From assembly GCF_040712315.1 (NCBI RefSeq), contig NC_134016.1, positions 28,124,003 to 28,188,002 of the forward strand: a stretch of 64,000 bases of DNA. The letters run 5' to 3'. This document shows positions 45,579 to 57,736 of this stretch, one piece after another. The stretch's first letter is position 1. The number at the start of each line of letters is the position of its first letter. The DNA is from Castanea sativa (taxonomy: Eukaryota; Streptophyta; Magnoliopsida; Fagales; Fagaceae). The position numbers and the translations under genes were made by a program. The notes below the pieces were generated by a model, which saw only the letters and a list, made by a program, of their open reading frames with translations, ran no database searches and had not been told where the DNA came from.

Positions 45579-46363
45579 AACATCAACATCGGGTATTTAC
45601 AAAAAATCTCATTATACTATCTCAAAAGCTGATTTATCTATTATACCATACCATTTTATAACACATCTAACATCTCATTTCTTAATTATCTCATCTATTC
45701 ATTAATATATAATTTTCACAACTCTTTCTCTCTCTTCCTCTTCATAAAAAATAGTTAAAATAATGAAAAGGAAGTGAGGACAAGACAAATAGGAGAGAGA
45801 ATCAGAATAAAATAATGATATTTAGCTTTGCAATCCATGAATAGTAAAGTCTAAATGTAGAAGTGTATTGTAGCACAGCCAAAATGGCCATATACCATTG
45901 TTTGAGAAAAGATGTATGGATCTATCACTGTTTGCGAAATATTTAGCAATCTACCACCTTTTTAAAACTTGATATTGTGAAAATTGAGTTTTCCATGGTA
46001 CTCGAGTTCATCGAACTTGAGTACCATGAAAAAATTTTGAAATTTTTTCTTGTAACTAAAGTTCATAGAACTTAAGTTCCATGTACTCAAGTTACATAAA
46101 AAAAAAATTCAAATTTTTTTCTTGCCATGGAAAACACGATTTTCACAAAATCGAGCTTCAAAAAAGTGGTAGATTACTAAATATTTCACAAATAGTGGTA
46201 GATTGCAAAATATTTTTTTTAAAAAGTGATATTTGGCCATTTTGGCCACTGTAGCACTATTGTAAAAAAATTTGCAATTAGAAGACCGAGTAATGGGCTT
46301 GTTTTGTGCTTTGATGCTAAAATCCCCCAACATATACCATTTGCAAGACCCAATGCCAATGTT
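45579..46363. mobile_element. Harbinger-like element, copy 2
   Basis: Shares catcaacatcgggtat and the block ctatctcaaaagctgatttatctattatacc with copy 3 at 59295, and the tail ttgtagcac...ttgcaatt. The ends are mutated (aacat in place of gagcat). A Mutator-like MITE at 45877-46247 interrupts it. Confidence 0.55.
45877..46247. mobile_element. Mutator-like MITE, GGCCAAAAT family, second copy
   Basis: This 371-bp element has inverted ends agccaaaatggccatata and ggccaaaatggccaaata, long imperfect arms (gtggtagattactaaatatt against its inverse), and a 10-bp duplication attgtagcac / actgtagcac, 9 of 10 matching. The related copy at 41796 has the same terminal motif. Confidence 0.82.
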
Positions 46364-47177
46364 TATTAGAACCACATTATTCAAGCCTTCAATAAGGTTC
46401 AAACAGCCCTTCATCAATCATTACTCAACTTAATCATCACTAACACTATTCAATTCAATACAAGGGAGTCAACATAATACTGGAAGCCATTTCGATTTGA
46501 TTAGGGGAACAAAATTTGTCGGTACCAATTAATACTAGCGTATCATTTCAGGGTTATCACTATTTTTTATATATATAGTTAATTAATTATTATTATTATT
46601 ATTATTATTATGATTATTATTATTTTCTTTGATATATAAAATAAAGGAAAATGTTTAGTTACAAAATTGGTTGTAGCTTAAGGTTATAACTTCCTTTAAA
46701 AAAAATTAAAATTGCTATTTTTTTTTAAATCTAATTGTTGAATTGTATGTTCTTTTCGCTCTTAATACACATTTCAAATGTTGTGTCAATTAGATATTAT
46801 TTTCTATATAATCAATAAGCTTATATTTTATACATAATTTTAAATTACAAAAACTTGCAATTTAAAAAATTTATTGATGACATAGTTATTGATCTTTAAT
46901 TTTCTAGAAATTTTGTAAGCATGGAGGATATAAGAAGAAAATGAAATCCAATGGTAGATTTGTTAAAAATCACTTCCAATAAGAGGAAATTGAGTAAGGT
47001 TGTAGTTTTAATCTACAACCAATTTTGTAATCAAACGTTGTTCTAAAAATAAATAATTTTAATAATACAAATATCTACACCATAAATTTTTAGTAGACTA
47101 ATTTTTTATTTTAGTAATTATTAGGTCAATGAATTAATTAAATAAATAAATAAGTTAGCATGCCTGTAAGTCTATAA
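46364..47177. other. Spacer with (ATT)n microsatellite
   Basis: An (ATT)n tract lies at about 46590-46625. A palindromic-looking pair, ggttgtagcttaaggt near 46671 and its partial inverse near 47005, hints at another old foldback repeat. No gene. Confidence 0.4.
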
Positions 47178-47433
47178 GAGCATTACCATCCGGTGATGCA
47201 AAAAAATCTCTATTTTACACCCTAAAAACCTACTTTGTCTATTTTACCATCTCATTTTACAGCTCACCTAACATCCCAGTTTTTATTTCTACATACAACT
47301 CATTAAAATAATATAAACTATAACATTAAATAATATAAACAATTCAATTCTCCATCTTCTCCCACATCTCTCCCTTCCCTCTCATCCTCCATGAAACCCA
47401 CACAACCACTCTTCTCCCCCATCTTCCTCCATA

Positions 47434-47701
47434 TGCTAGGGAACTAGTAATGGACTGTGTGATTAGTATTGTAATTGATTAAGCGATTGATTAGCACTGT
47501 GTATGATAATCTGTTAGTAATCTATTAGTAGCAATTATGCTTGTAGTGTTTGTTATATTCAGTTAGTTACGGTCTGTTATATTCAATTAGTTAGGTTGTT
47601 ACTTTTGGCGGGAAAGGGAATGAATTATATAAAAGATGCTAATGTGGAGAAATGAGATTATGTTGAGAATTAACCAATTTTCCCTCTCATTGTCTTTCTA
47701 A

Positions 47702-47767
<66 letters not shown>

Positions 47768-47880
47768 CCTAGAGGTGGTCACCCTCGAAGTAACTGTTTC
47801 ATCCTTATTCAATTATGTCTTTTTCCTCTACTCTTCCATTCTTCCCTTTCTGCATTTTCTCAATAACCAATCACTTAACA
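47434..47880 (+). repeat. Chromovirus 5' LTR
   Basis: The LTR is 447 bp, with a TATA-like attatataaaag at about 47625 and a (CT)n tract of about 27 repeats at 47706-47760. Confidence 0.88.
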
Positions 47881-47910
47881 ATTGGTATTAGAGTCTACTT
47901 TCCTGCAACC

Positions 47911-48965
47911 ATGGCCGAGACTAGATCCTCTTCTTACATAAATGAATTCTTATCCCTTCTCAAAACTACCACAAACCACCGTGCCCATTCCTCAAAAGAG
48001 ATTAATCAACAGTTAGATGCTAACACTCAACAATTGAATGCCAATACTCAACAATTGAATGCCATTAGTTTAGCTCCGCAAAAACTTATCGCAGCTGAAA
48101 AACAAAGGCAACAATCTATGACTCCAAAGTCTTCATCTCAAACCCCAAGATCTCCAATATCACAAGTTGTTTCTCTACCCCTCTCGAACCTGTCAAAAAG
48201 TGTGAGGCTAGATTTTCCTTGATTCAAAGGAGATGACCCTGCATCTTGGGTGTACAAAGCCAATCGTATTTTATCTTCTATCATACTCCATTCAATGAGA
48301 GGTTGTTAATGGCTTCTTTTCACATGAATGGAGATGCCTTGATCTAGTTTCAAGATAGTGATGAAACTAGGGTGTTTGCAACTTGGAAAGAATTTGTGGA
48401 AGCATTGTTGACAAGGTTTGGAAATATTTCATATGAGGACCCTATGGAATCACTCACAAGATTGAAGTAAACAACCAATGTTGTGGTTTACAAGGCGCAA
48501 TTCGAAGCCTTATCAAATAGGATTAGGGGTTTGTCTGATAGCCACAAATTGAGTTGCTTTCTAAGTGGTCTCAAGGATGAGATGAGGTTACCCATGAAGA
48601 TTCTCGATCCCAAGAATCTTAATGAAACCTTTGGACTAGCTAAAATCCAAGAAGAGTACTTGAATAGTAGCTGCAGATGTCAGAGGTTTTCAATTGACTA
48701 TACCAAGCCTTCAATTTTGGGTCCAAAGCCTAAGGTGAAATTGGATTCCAAATTTAGGCTTCCCTTGTAGAGGTTGTCACCAGCTCAGATGGAGGAAAGA
48801 AGGAGGAACGGGCTTTGTTTCAATTGTGATAAGAAGTTCCAACCTGGACATCAATGTAAGTCTGCTAAGCTTTTCTTGTTAGAGGGTCTCATTTTCAAGA
48901 ATCTAGTTCTAATGTTCATTTGGTGGAGCTTGATGATTCTGAGGCTACCTTGTTACAATTAGATG
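47911..48965 (+). pseudogene. Chromovirus gag
   Basis: It starts MAETRSSSYINEFLSLL, has a duplicated NTQQLNA segment, then a gag core across stops and a frameshift (DPASWVYKANR, FHMNGDALI, TWKEFVEALLTRFG, then VYKAQFEALSNRIRGLSD and FLSGLKDEMRL) and a CCHC knuckle (LCFNCDKKFQPGHQC). At least three stops lie within it, so it is nonfunctional. Confidence 0.8.
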
Positions 48966-51900
48966 AGGATAACCTTGATGATAATAAATCTGAACTTGAA
49001 AAGGGTGTAGCTGAAATCACCTTATATGCCTTGTTGGGTAGCCCTTCCCCTAGTACCATGGGAGTAAATGGTAGAATTAATGGTCACTGGATTACTATTC
49101 TTTTTAACAATGGTAACATACAACTTCTTGGATTCAGCAATACTAGTTGTTTTATAATTGTCATTAGACTCTTCCTTAACATTTGAAGTGAAAGTGGCTA
49201 ATGGTGCTTTAATTTAAACTCAAGGGGTGTGTGCCAATGTTAAGGGTTCTATACAAGGGCATGCTTTTTCAGTTGATTTAAATGTCCTTCCCTTAGATGA
49301 CTGTGAATTGGTTTTAGGCACTCAATGGCTTAGAACCCTTGGTGTTATCCAATGGGATTTTATGGGTATGTTTATGAAATTCCAACATTTTGGTACCACA
49401 ATGACATTGGTAGGTCTGCATCCTACTAATCACTCTTTGTAAAAAGGTAAGAAATTCTTTAAAAAAACTTGTGAGGAAGGGCATTCTTTTACAGATTATG
49501 TCCTTATGTTCTATCACCACTTCTTCCCAACCTTGTGACCCTACTATTGAGTAGCTCTTGACTGAGTTTGCTTTAGTATTTACCACACCTACCAATTTGC
49601 CTCCTTGTAGAGGTCATGAGCATCAAATTCTTTTGAAAGATGGTACTGCCCCTATCTGTCAAAGGCCTTATAGGTACCCTCATTTTCAGAAAGCTGAGAT
49701 TGAGAGATTTTCTCTAAATTGTTGGAAGTTGGTTCTATCAAACCTAGTCAGAGTCCATCCTCCTCTCCAATGTTGTTGGTAAGGAAAGCATGTAGCTCTT
49801 GAAGAATGTGCATTGACTATAGGGCTTTGAATTAAGCTGCAATCAAGGATAAGTTTCCTATTCCAGTGAAGGATGAGTTGCTTGATGAGCTTGCTGGTTC
49901 CACAATTTTCTCTAAGTTGGATTAAAGGTCTAGATATCACCAGATTCGTATGAGAGAGGAGTGATAGGCCAAGAATGTATTGACCCCTTGGGTAAATTAA
50001 CCAATTAATTAACCAAGTAAATTAATTAAGTCAATTTAACGTGTAATACGTGTGGTAGCACAAACAAATCACCAACTAAGTTAAATGCAATGGAAAATAA
50101 ATTTAACACAGGTGATTTGTTTACGAATAGGGAAAATCAACGAGGCAAAACCCCACCAGGTGAATTTAAGGTCACCACTCCCAAGAATCCACTATTATCA
50201 AAACAAACGATTACAAGTAAAGGAATCCTAGTACCTTATACTAACCTACAGTTGAACCCTTACCCCAATATACAATTGGACTTGTAATGTAGTGACAATT
50301 TCTCATTTTCAATGCACAGCTCCCAATACGTGACTAACCAATCAATGCGTGGATCCCAGTACTCGGCTTACTTCTTTGCACGAATCCAAGTACGTGACTA
50401 ATACACCAACTTGAGAAGGATGTTAACTGCAAAGTTCTTTAGTTTAACCACACGATGAAGATCAAGAAGCTATTTGGTTACAAAACCCTACGACATACAA
50501 ACGCAGCAACTTCTTCAAGAGAAAGATAAACTAGGGCAAATTGTCTCCGATTACAATTTGCATGTAATAACAAGTGCAACAACCCCAAGACGGCCCTTAA
50601 AATAATCCTTAAATATGTCTAGGATTGTGAGAAAAGAAACCCTACACCAATAGCTTAGATAGGGTGAAAAACAGATCTGAAAATTTGATTTTCGTAAATC
50701 TCGATAGATAGGCTATCTGTCGAGCTGCTGTCGAGTTGCTATCGAGCTTCAAGGAAAAAACTTCTTTTAAACCTTGATATATTCCATCTGTCGAGCTTTA
50801 AAGTGCAGCAATTCTTCACTTGTTTCTTAAACAGATTTGCATGGATTTTAACTCTTGACTTGAACACAAAGTTGCTTGAAGATTTAAACCATCCTAGATC
50901 TACCCAAATACAAGTAAAGTGTATTTTGTCAAAGGATTAGCCAATTCTAAAATGACATATGTACATACCAATTTCCACATATGTCATAACAAGGAGGATG
51001 TTCATAAGACTGTCTTAGGATACATGATGGACATTATGAGTTTTTGGTTATGCCCTTTGGACTGACCAATACTCCATCAACATTTCAATCTTTGATGAAT
51101 GATGTCTTTAGGCCTTATTTGAGGAGGTTTGGGCTGGTTTTCTTTGATGATATCCTTATTTTCAGTCCCACCTTGGAGTTACATCTCCAACATCTCAAAA
51201 TTGTGTTGGAGTTGCTGTTGAAACGTCAAATGTATGCCAAAAAAAGTGTGTATATGGAAACTTAGAGGTGGAGTACCTTGGTCACATCATTTTTGGCCAA
51301 GGTGTAAGTACTGATCCTAAAAAAACTACTGCCCTAATGTCTTGGCCTTCCCCTACATCTATCAAGGCCTTGAAAGGTTTTTTGGGCTTAATAAAAAGAC
51401 TTGTCATCTTGCTCGGCTCCTTCAACCCTTGCCCATACCTGATAAGCCTTGGTCTGCAATGAGCATGGATTTTGTGGTGGGTTTGCCTAAATCCCAAATA
51501 ATAGATGTGATTATGGTAGTGGTGGATAGATTAAAAAAAAATGTGCATTTTATAGGGTTGTCCCATCCTTATTTAGCTACTAAAGTGGCTGCTCTCTTTG
51601 CCTAGCATGTCCTCAAGTTACGTGGCATACCTACTTCCATTATGTCTAATAGAGATCATGTATTCACTGCTAAGTTTTGGGCTAAGTTTTGGGCTAAGTT
51701 GTTTAAATCCAGGGTATTCAACTAGCCATATCATTTGCTTATCATTCTCAATCAAATAGGGCAGACTGAGGTAGTGAATAAAAGCTAGGAGCATTACTTA
51801 AGGTCTTTCTCTGTTGACAGGCCTACTGAATGGGCTGAGTGGTTGTATTTAGCTGAGTTTTGGTTCAACAATAACTATCACACTGCTACCAAGATGACTC

Positions 51901-52500
51901 CCAATGAGGCAATGTATGGTTTTAGTCCCCTTAGACTTGTTGATTATGTTCTTGGCACCACACTAATAGCTGCAGTGGACTTCATCCTGCATTTTAGACA
52001 GCAAATTCTCACTTTATTGAAACAAAATTTGTTGGATGCTCAAGCTAGGATGAAGCAGCAGAGTGATCTCCACAGATCTAAAAGGGTTTTTAATGTTGGA
52101 GACTTGGTTTACCTCAGGTTATAGCCCTACAAGCAGTAGTTTATTGCATATAAGGGATCTAACAAGCTTTCCCCTCGGTTTTTTGGTCCTTACAAAGTCT
52201 TGGAGAGGATTGGTGAGGTGACTTACAGATTAGACCTCTTTGTTGAGTCTGCTATTCACCCTATGTTCCATGTGTCTTGCCTCAAAGCCAGATTGGGCAA
52301 CCACAACATTTCCATCTCTATGCTACCTTCTATCAACTCACAAGGCATCCTCACCCCTGAACCAGCAGTTGTGCTTCATTCCGGGTCTCATCAGCTTCGA
52401 AAGACTATTACTCAACTCCTTATACAATGGCAAGGGGGTTTAGTTGAAGATACTACATAGGAGAACCTATTTTGTCTACAGTAGTAGTTCCCTCATCTTA
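48966..52500 (+). pseudogene. Chromovirus pol: protease remnant, RT, integrase, chromodomain tail
   Basis: A protease remnant lies around 49056-49340 (GRINGHWITILFNNGN, LGTQWLRTLG). RT is split: CIDYRALN, SKLD and YHQIRMREE end at 49961, and it resumes at 50997 with YEFLVMPFGLTNTPSTFQSL and FFDDILIFSP, where the usual Y/V before DD is Phe. RNase H is almost wholly deleted. Integrase follows (MSMDFVVGLPKSQ, WAEWLYLAEFWFNNNYHT, MTPNEAMYGFSP) with its zinc finger lost. The C-terminus, PMFHVSCLKARLG then LLIQWQGGLVEDTTW, is the chromodomain-type tail that defines chromoviruses. Stops occur throughout. Confidence 0.85.
49962..50991 (-). mobile_element. Solo LTR of the gag-only family, inside chromovirus RT
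   Basis: On the minus strand it starts TGTTATGACATATGTGG and contains gaattggctaatcctttgac, the phrase near the start of the LTRs at 34893 and 39727, followed by the same colinear blocks (tcgacaga/tatcgag motifs, aagttgctgcg, ttgatcttcat). It ends GGCCTATCA. A perfect 5-bp duplication aggag (49957-49961 and 50992-50996) brackets it. Removing it restores the RT frame between MREE and the following VHKTVLGYHDGH. Confidence 0.9.
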
Positions 52501-52530
52501 TGGGCAAGATGTTCTAAAGGGGGGGAGTTA

Positions 52531-52793
52531 TGTTAGGGAACTAGTAATGGATTGTATGATTAGCATTGTAATTGATTAGGCAATTGATTAGCACTGTGTA
52601 TGATAATCTGTTAGTAATCTATTAGTAGCAATTATGCTTTTAGTGTCTCTTATATTCAGTTAGTTAGTGTGTTATATTCAATTAGTTAGGTTGTTAGTTT
52701 TGGCGAGAAGGGGAATGAATTGTATAAAAGATGCTAGTGTAGAGAAATAGGATTATGCTATGAATTAACCAATTTTCCCTCTCAGTGTCTTTC

Positions 52794-52843
<50 letters not shown>

Positions 52844-52955
52844 TTAGAGGTGGTTAACCTCAAAGTAATTGTTTCATCCTTATTCAATTTTGCCTTTTTT
52901 CTCTACTCTTCCATTCTTCCCTTTCTGCATTTTCTCAATAACCAATCACTTAACA
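52531..52955 (+). repeat. Chromovirus 3' LTR
   Basis: The LTR is 425 bp, colinear with the 5' LTR, preceded by a G-rich purine tract (aaaggggggggag). The (CT)n tract (52798-52839) is shorter than in the 5' LTR. Confidence 0.88.
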
Positions 52956-53546
52956 CCATCAAACCCACGCACCACTGAAACACCATCGAACTAGAGGAAA
53001 AGAAAAAAGAAAGAAAAAACACCACTGAACCACCCTTCTAAACCACTAGAACACTGGAACAACCAACACCAAAACCATTGGAACGACTACCACCGAAACC
53101 CACCACCTAAACCAACCCAACAACCACTGGAACCCACCATTGGAGCCAACTTAGCCATAACCGAAGCAACTCACCACCGAAACCAATCCAACAACCACTG
53201 AAACCCACCACCAATCCTAACCCAGCAACCACCGATTCAACCCAACCAAAAATTTCAGCCGAGAAAGAGATAGAAGGGAGATACAAAGTGAATAGAGAGA
53301 GAATAGGGAGAGTCGAAGAAGAGAGGGGATAGAGAGAAGAAAGGAAGAGTCAGAGAGAGAGAGAAAGAAGAGTAATAAAATGAGAAATTTTAAGTTTCCT
53401 AAACTTGAATAGTAAGTTGTATAACTTATTGTAGCTAGATGGTATAATTTTTTACATCCACATACCCGGATGTTGCATGTTTTTAGTGTTTTACGTTGTA
53501 AAATAGCAACTTGGGGGGTTTTACATCCCCAATGCTAATGCTCTAG

Positions 53547-55263
53547 GAGAAGACACTAGCTTAGCCCCAAAACTTTTTTTTTCTTATTGTTTATTTTATT
53601 TTTCCCTTACACTTTGTATTTTCTTAGTCCTCAATTTCACCTTCTAAAATCAACTTTTTTCTTTTTTCTTTTCTCTTTTTTTTTTTTTTACTTTTTTCCC
53701 TCTTGTTTTTTCTCCTTTACACAAATATCATGACTCTTCCACTTCTCTACTTTTCACCGTCTTCTCCTTTTTATCATTATCTTCATTTTTGTTTTCCTAT
53801 TTGTTCGTCTAGCCCTAACCCAAACCTAATAAAGTTCTCTGTAGTTCTCACCCATCTTAGTTCTTGATCAGCAACTTGTCGTCACCAATATCAATGGGTC
53901 TCATAGGCTCAATTGAAGTTGCTTTGTGAAGAAAAAGCAAAAGAAAAATGTACCGGACAAAATCTATTTTCGGCTAAAATAGCCAGTTTACTTTGGAACT
54001 ATCTGGTTTTTGAAGTGAGACAAAATGAAGGTGTTTACGTACCGGATTGTGTAGTTGTACAATAAATATTGGTCATACTAACCGGCATGGTACGAAATTA
54101 ACTTCTTTGGTTCAATACAACTAACCATCATTGTAGTAGTCCTTGCTAGCCGCCATTTTGAACTTTCTTGGAGCTATTTCTGAAGCGGAAGACACAAAAA
54201 GACTCATTTTAATTTAGTATTATTCATGTTTTCAAGTCAATTATATTTTTATAATTTAAGTCATTGTATTTTAATATTTGAAAGCAATGTTATTTTTGTA
54301 ATAAAGCAAAATAGGGTTTCCTACTCTAATTAGAACTAGAGTTTATTTTTCCCTATATAATCAACCTATTGTACACTTTTTGGAGGAGATAGTCGATTTT
54401 TTATGAATGGAAAAAAAAATGGCATTTTGTTTATTTGGTCTGGTGTTGACCCTAGTTCCACCTTAGGTGTGGACTCTTAGTGGCTTTCCTGCTTGGTGCT
54501 AACTCCTAGGTCATATTCATTTATTTTTTCCATCTTTTAATTTTACTGTTTGATTATTCTGGTTTTCTTGTATTAATTTCCCTTGAATCTGAGAGATAGT
54601 TTCAACCTGTGGCGTTTGCTTCTAATAATTGTTTTTTATCATTGGATTAAGACACCAATTGGTTTGTTGGTGTAAACGAGAAACCCCAAATATCTTATTC
54701 AAGGACAAGAAACTTTACTAATTGAGCTAACTGAAACCCATAAGTATCTTTTTTATTAGATAAATCCATTTTTTAAAGGAGTCACAATCAACCATTGTAA
54801 TTCTAATGTTTGATTTGGCACCTATTTCTAAGCAATTTTATTTCCTAATTTAAGTTAAAAGAAGAATCTAATGGTTCCTAACTTAATATGGAATCCAATA
54901 TCATGTCTTGAATTAGAAGATATGAGTTTGGTAGTTTAGCTACACTTAGGGAAGGCGTTAGCCATCCCCCAATGCCCATCTTGTGATGGTAACTTGTTTT
55001 AACTCATTTTTATGGTTCACTCTTTAACAAATAACTTTGGTATTTAATTAGGATTCTTTTTTCAAAAAAATATTTTTTTTGGTTTTTTTATTATTATTTT
55101 GAAGGTGTGGTATGATAGGATCTTGAAAATAAAAAATTGCAACTGTATTGAATGATCCTATGCACCTATCCTCATTCAATTTAGGAGATACTATTGGATC
55201 AATTTTTATTTATTTATTTTGTGTTATATTTAGAAGAAGTTCACGGACATTCATTGTGATTTG
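53547..55263. other. Spacer, nothing recognised
   Basis: T-rich tracts at 53570-53700 and otherwise unique-looking sequence. A phrase around 54600-54720 (ttttatcattggattaagac, aaaccccaaatatctt) is related to 58720-58800, so part of it is an old repeat. No coding evidence. Confidence 0.4.
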
Positions 55264-55268
55264 ATATT

Positions 55269-56894
55269 TGTGGACGCAACAGAAAGTGTTGGGAGTCACC
55301 GTCTAGTTTTTGCAATGGTCTAAGAACCATATATATAGCGTCCTCTCAAGGAATGACCTTTTTTTATCTTACTATCAGAGATACGGGATCAGAGTTAAGG
55401 TACAATCTTAAGAAGGTGTTAGACACCCAAAATCGCCTAACCCTAAGGTTGGCTTCCCCTCACTAAAATCACAAACCCTAACATGTTCCTATCTCACATC
55501 ATAAACCCTAACATACATCTAACATACATGTCAAACCAACCTAGCATTCATCTAGCATGGGATAACATAAAACTTAGCATGCTACTATCATCATATCATC
55601 ATATCTCATCTAAGGCAGAAGCATATGAACATTAAATCAAGGTAGAAACAAGACAAACAAATCATGTTATCACCCAAAGTATTAAGAACACAATCACATC
55701 ATCAAACCTAAGCAAGATCATATCACAAATAAATGCATGTACATGTGAATGCATGATTTACCTCACTTACCTTGAAGCAACTCAGTACCTATACTATTAT
55801 GCATGAACATATGAATGCATGTTCATGACATTAAGACAAAGAAAACACAAAACAAACCCCGATTCTAACATGTGAGAGACAAACAAGCAATTAAACATAT
55901 AAAATAGAAACTTAAAAACATGAAAATATGAAGAAGAGTCTAAATAAAAGTACTGCATGCGAAATCAGAAGCAAAATCAGAAGAATTAAAATTATGGTGT
56001 CTAGGCTAGTTCATACGCACGCATGAACAACCTTGCATGCGCATAATCAACCTTGCATGCACAGGCAAGATTATGCGCACGTGGGTTTTTACCTAAAAAC
56101 CCTAAAAACACAACAAATAGAGCAATATTTCAAAACACAATTTCTAGCAACCTAACACGCTTTTAAAACATACAACTACACAAACCTAAGCTATATAGAC
56201 ATATTATAACATATTATAACAAACAACTAAAACAAATAGAACTATTAAAGTGCAGAAAGGAAAATAAAAGAAAATGAAAAGTTTAGGCTAGATACCTCAA
56301 ACAAAAGTACTTCAAGCTTGATTTTTAACCATTTTCCTCAATCAAATCTATTCACAATTCAATAAAAAAGAATGATTAGTAATCTTAAACTCAAATATCA
56401 AGGCCAGAAAATGCCCTAATCAAAAGAAAATTGACTTGAGGATTTTTTGTGAATAACTCCCTCTTTGATTTACTATTTCTAGTGAATCTTAGTGTTTTCT
56501 CATGAGATTTCTGTGTGTTTTTGAAAATATACCAAGAAAGGTTACTTATAGTGTGAAAAATAGGGCTTTGGAACGACTCCTAAATGATGTGAGATTCATT
56601 TCAAACCTCAGCATTAATGTAGAAAATTTGTCTTATTTATGTTTCTAGACTTTTCTATGCGTGCGCAAGATCGTGCCTGCGTGCGCAGGTTGATTCTTGC
56701 GTGTTCATATCAAGAGTTTCCTTAGCTTTACTTTTCCAAAAAAAGATTTATTTCCTCATTTAAAGTTATATTTTTCATTTTAACATTTCTCAAGTCAATC
56801 TTATTAGGCTCTAAAACCACCTTGGGTCTTAGAATTCAGTATCATTGGGGAACGGGGGTCTGGGTCGTAACGGGTACAAAATACGGTATCTACA
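55269..56894. mobile_element. Solo-LTR-like element, 1.6 kb
   Basis: It starts TGTGGACGCAACAG and ends GGTATCTACA, flanked by a perfect 5-bp duplication atatt (55264-55268 and 56895-56899). The 5' part, gggagtcaccgtctag followed by aaggtgttagacacccaaaa, is a phrase common in plant repeats. The middle has repeated gcatgcgca/gtgcgcag motifs at about 56010-56085 and 56655-56700. There is no coding. It could be a solo LTR of a gypsy family or a short non-autonomous LTR element. Confidence 0.65.
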
Positions 56895-56899
56895 ATATT

Positions 56900-57736
56900 A
56901 TATATGTAGTATTCAATAGTGATTTTCAAAATTATATACATAATAGCAATGTAATGAAAAACTTGGCATAACCAATATCATGAAGATTGTAAGTAAAAAC
57001 TATTTTAGTACCTCCAAATGTCCTGGTCGAACTAATATTCTATATGTTTTACAACCCAAGCTAACATTAATAGCACTACTTCAATTCATCATTTTCATGC
57101 TTAAGCATGGATTACATACTAGTAACTATAATCATGAAGCAAATCATAACAAATATTCCTAACCCTTTGAATTTCATTGTTAGCTTCACTACCAAATTGA
57201 AGGGAAAAACATATTCTAAAAATCAAATTTTATATGGGTAAAACATATTAACATCCTATGAACTTTTTATGCTATTGCAATAAGATTCCTTAACTTTTTA
57301 TTTTTGGCCATTTTAGTGCATGAGTTTCAAAATTGCAGCCAATAGACCTTGTATTAAAAATGGGTCAATCTACTAATAAAAAAGTGACGAGGTAGCTCAA
57401 TTTCATTTTTAATAATGGGCTGCCATGTTACTTTTCCTTTCGCAAAGCCAATTTGAGTATTTTGTTTTGTTTTTTTTTTTTTTTTGGGTTCATCAAGCAT
57501 ATTTGGGCTCTTAGCCATTTTGCATAAGAAAATGTGATTACCATTGACATTTGATAAAGTGCTTTGGTTGACCACTGAGTTTATATTTGATATGAAACTT
57601 GAGTTCGATTCAACTTAACTAATAAATCAAATTGAGCAAACTTAGCTCAAAATTTTGGAATTTTTAACAATTTAAGTTAAAATATTATTTGTAAGTATGG
57701 TTCAAACTTAAACAAAGTTTGAATTTATATCATTTT
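56900..57736. other. Spacer, nothing recognised
   Basis: AT-rich, with a (T)n tract at 57470-57486. The short open frames have no domain. Confidence 0.4.

Larger units (their letters stand above)
47434..52955 (+). mobile_element. Decayed Ty3/gypsy chromovirus
   Basis: LTRs at 47434-47880 and 52531-52955 (TGCTAGGGAACTAG or TGTTAGGGAACTAG to CTTAACA) bound an internal region with gag, RT, integrase and a chromodomain-like tail. Flanks ccata and ccatc give a 5-bp duplication with one change. The primer site reads attggtattagag, a mutated tRNA-Met site. Many stops, a deletion of the RNase H region near 51340-51400, and a 1-kb solo LTR inside RT make it inert. Confidence 0.88.
47178..53543. mobile_element. 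Harbinger-like element, copy 1, hosting the chromovirus
   Basis: The left end is gagcattaccatccggtgatg. The complement of the right end is gagcattagcattggggatg. They are flanked by taa (47175-47177) and tag (53544-53546), near the 3-bp TWA target of PIF/Harbinger elements. Without the inserted gypsy element it is about 840 bp, with pro-rich ccaccaccg-type tracts on the right. It has no transposase. Same family as 45579 and 59295. Confidence 0.68.
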
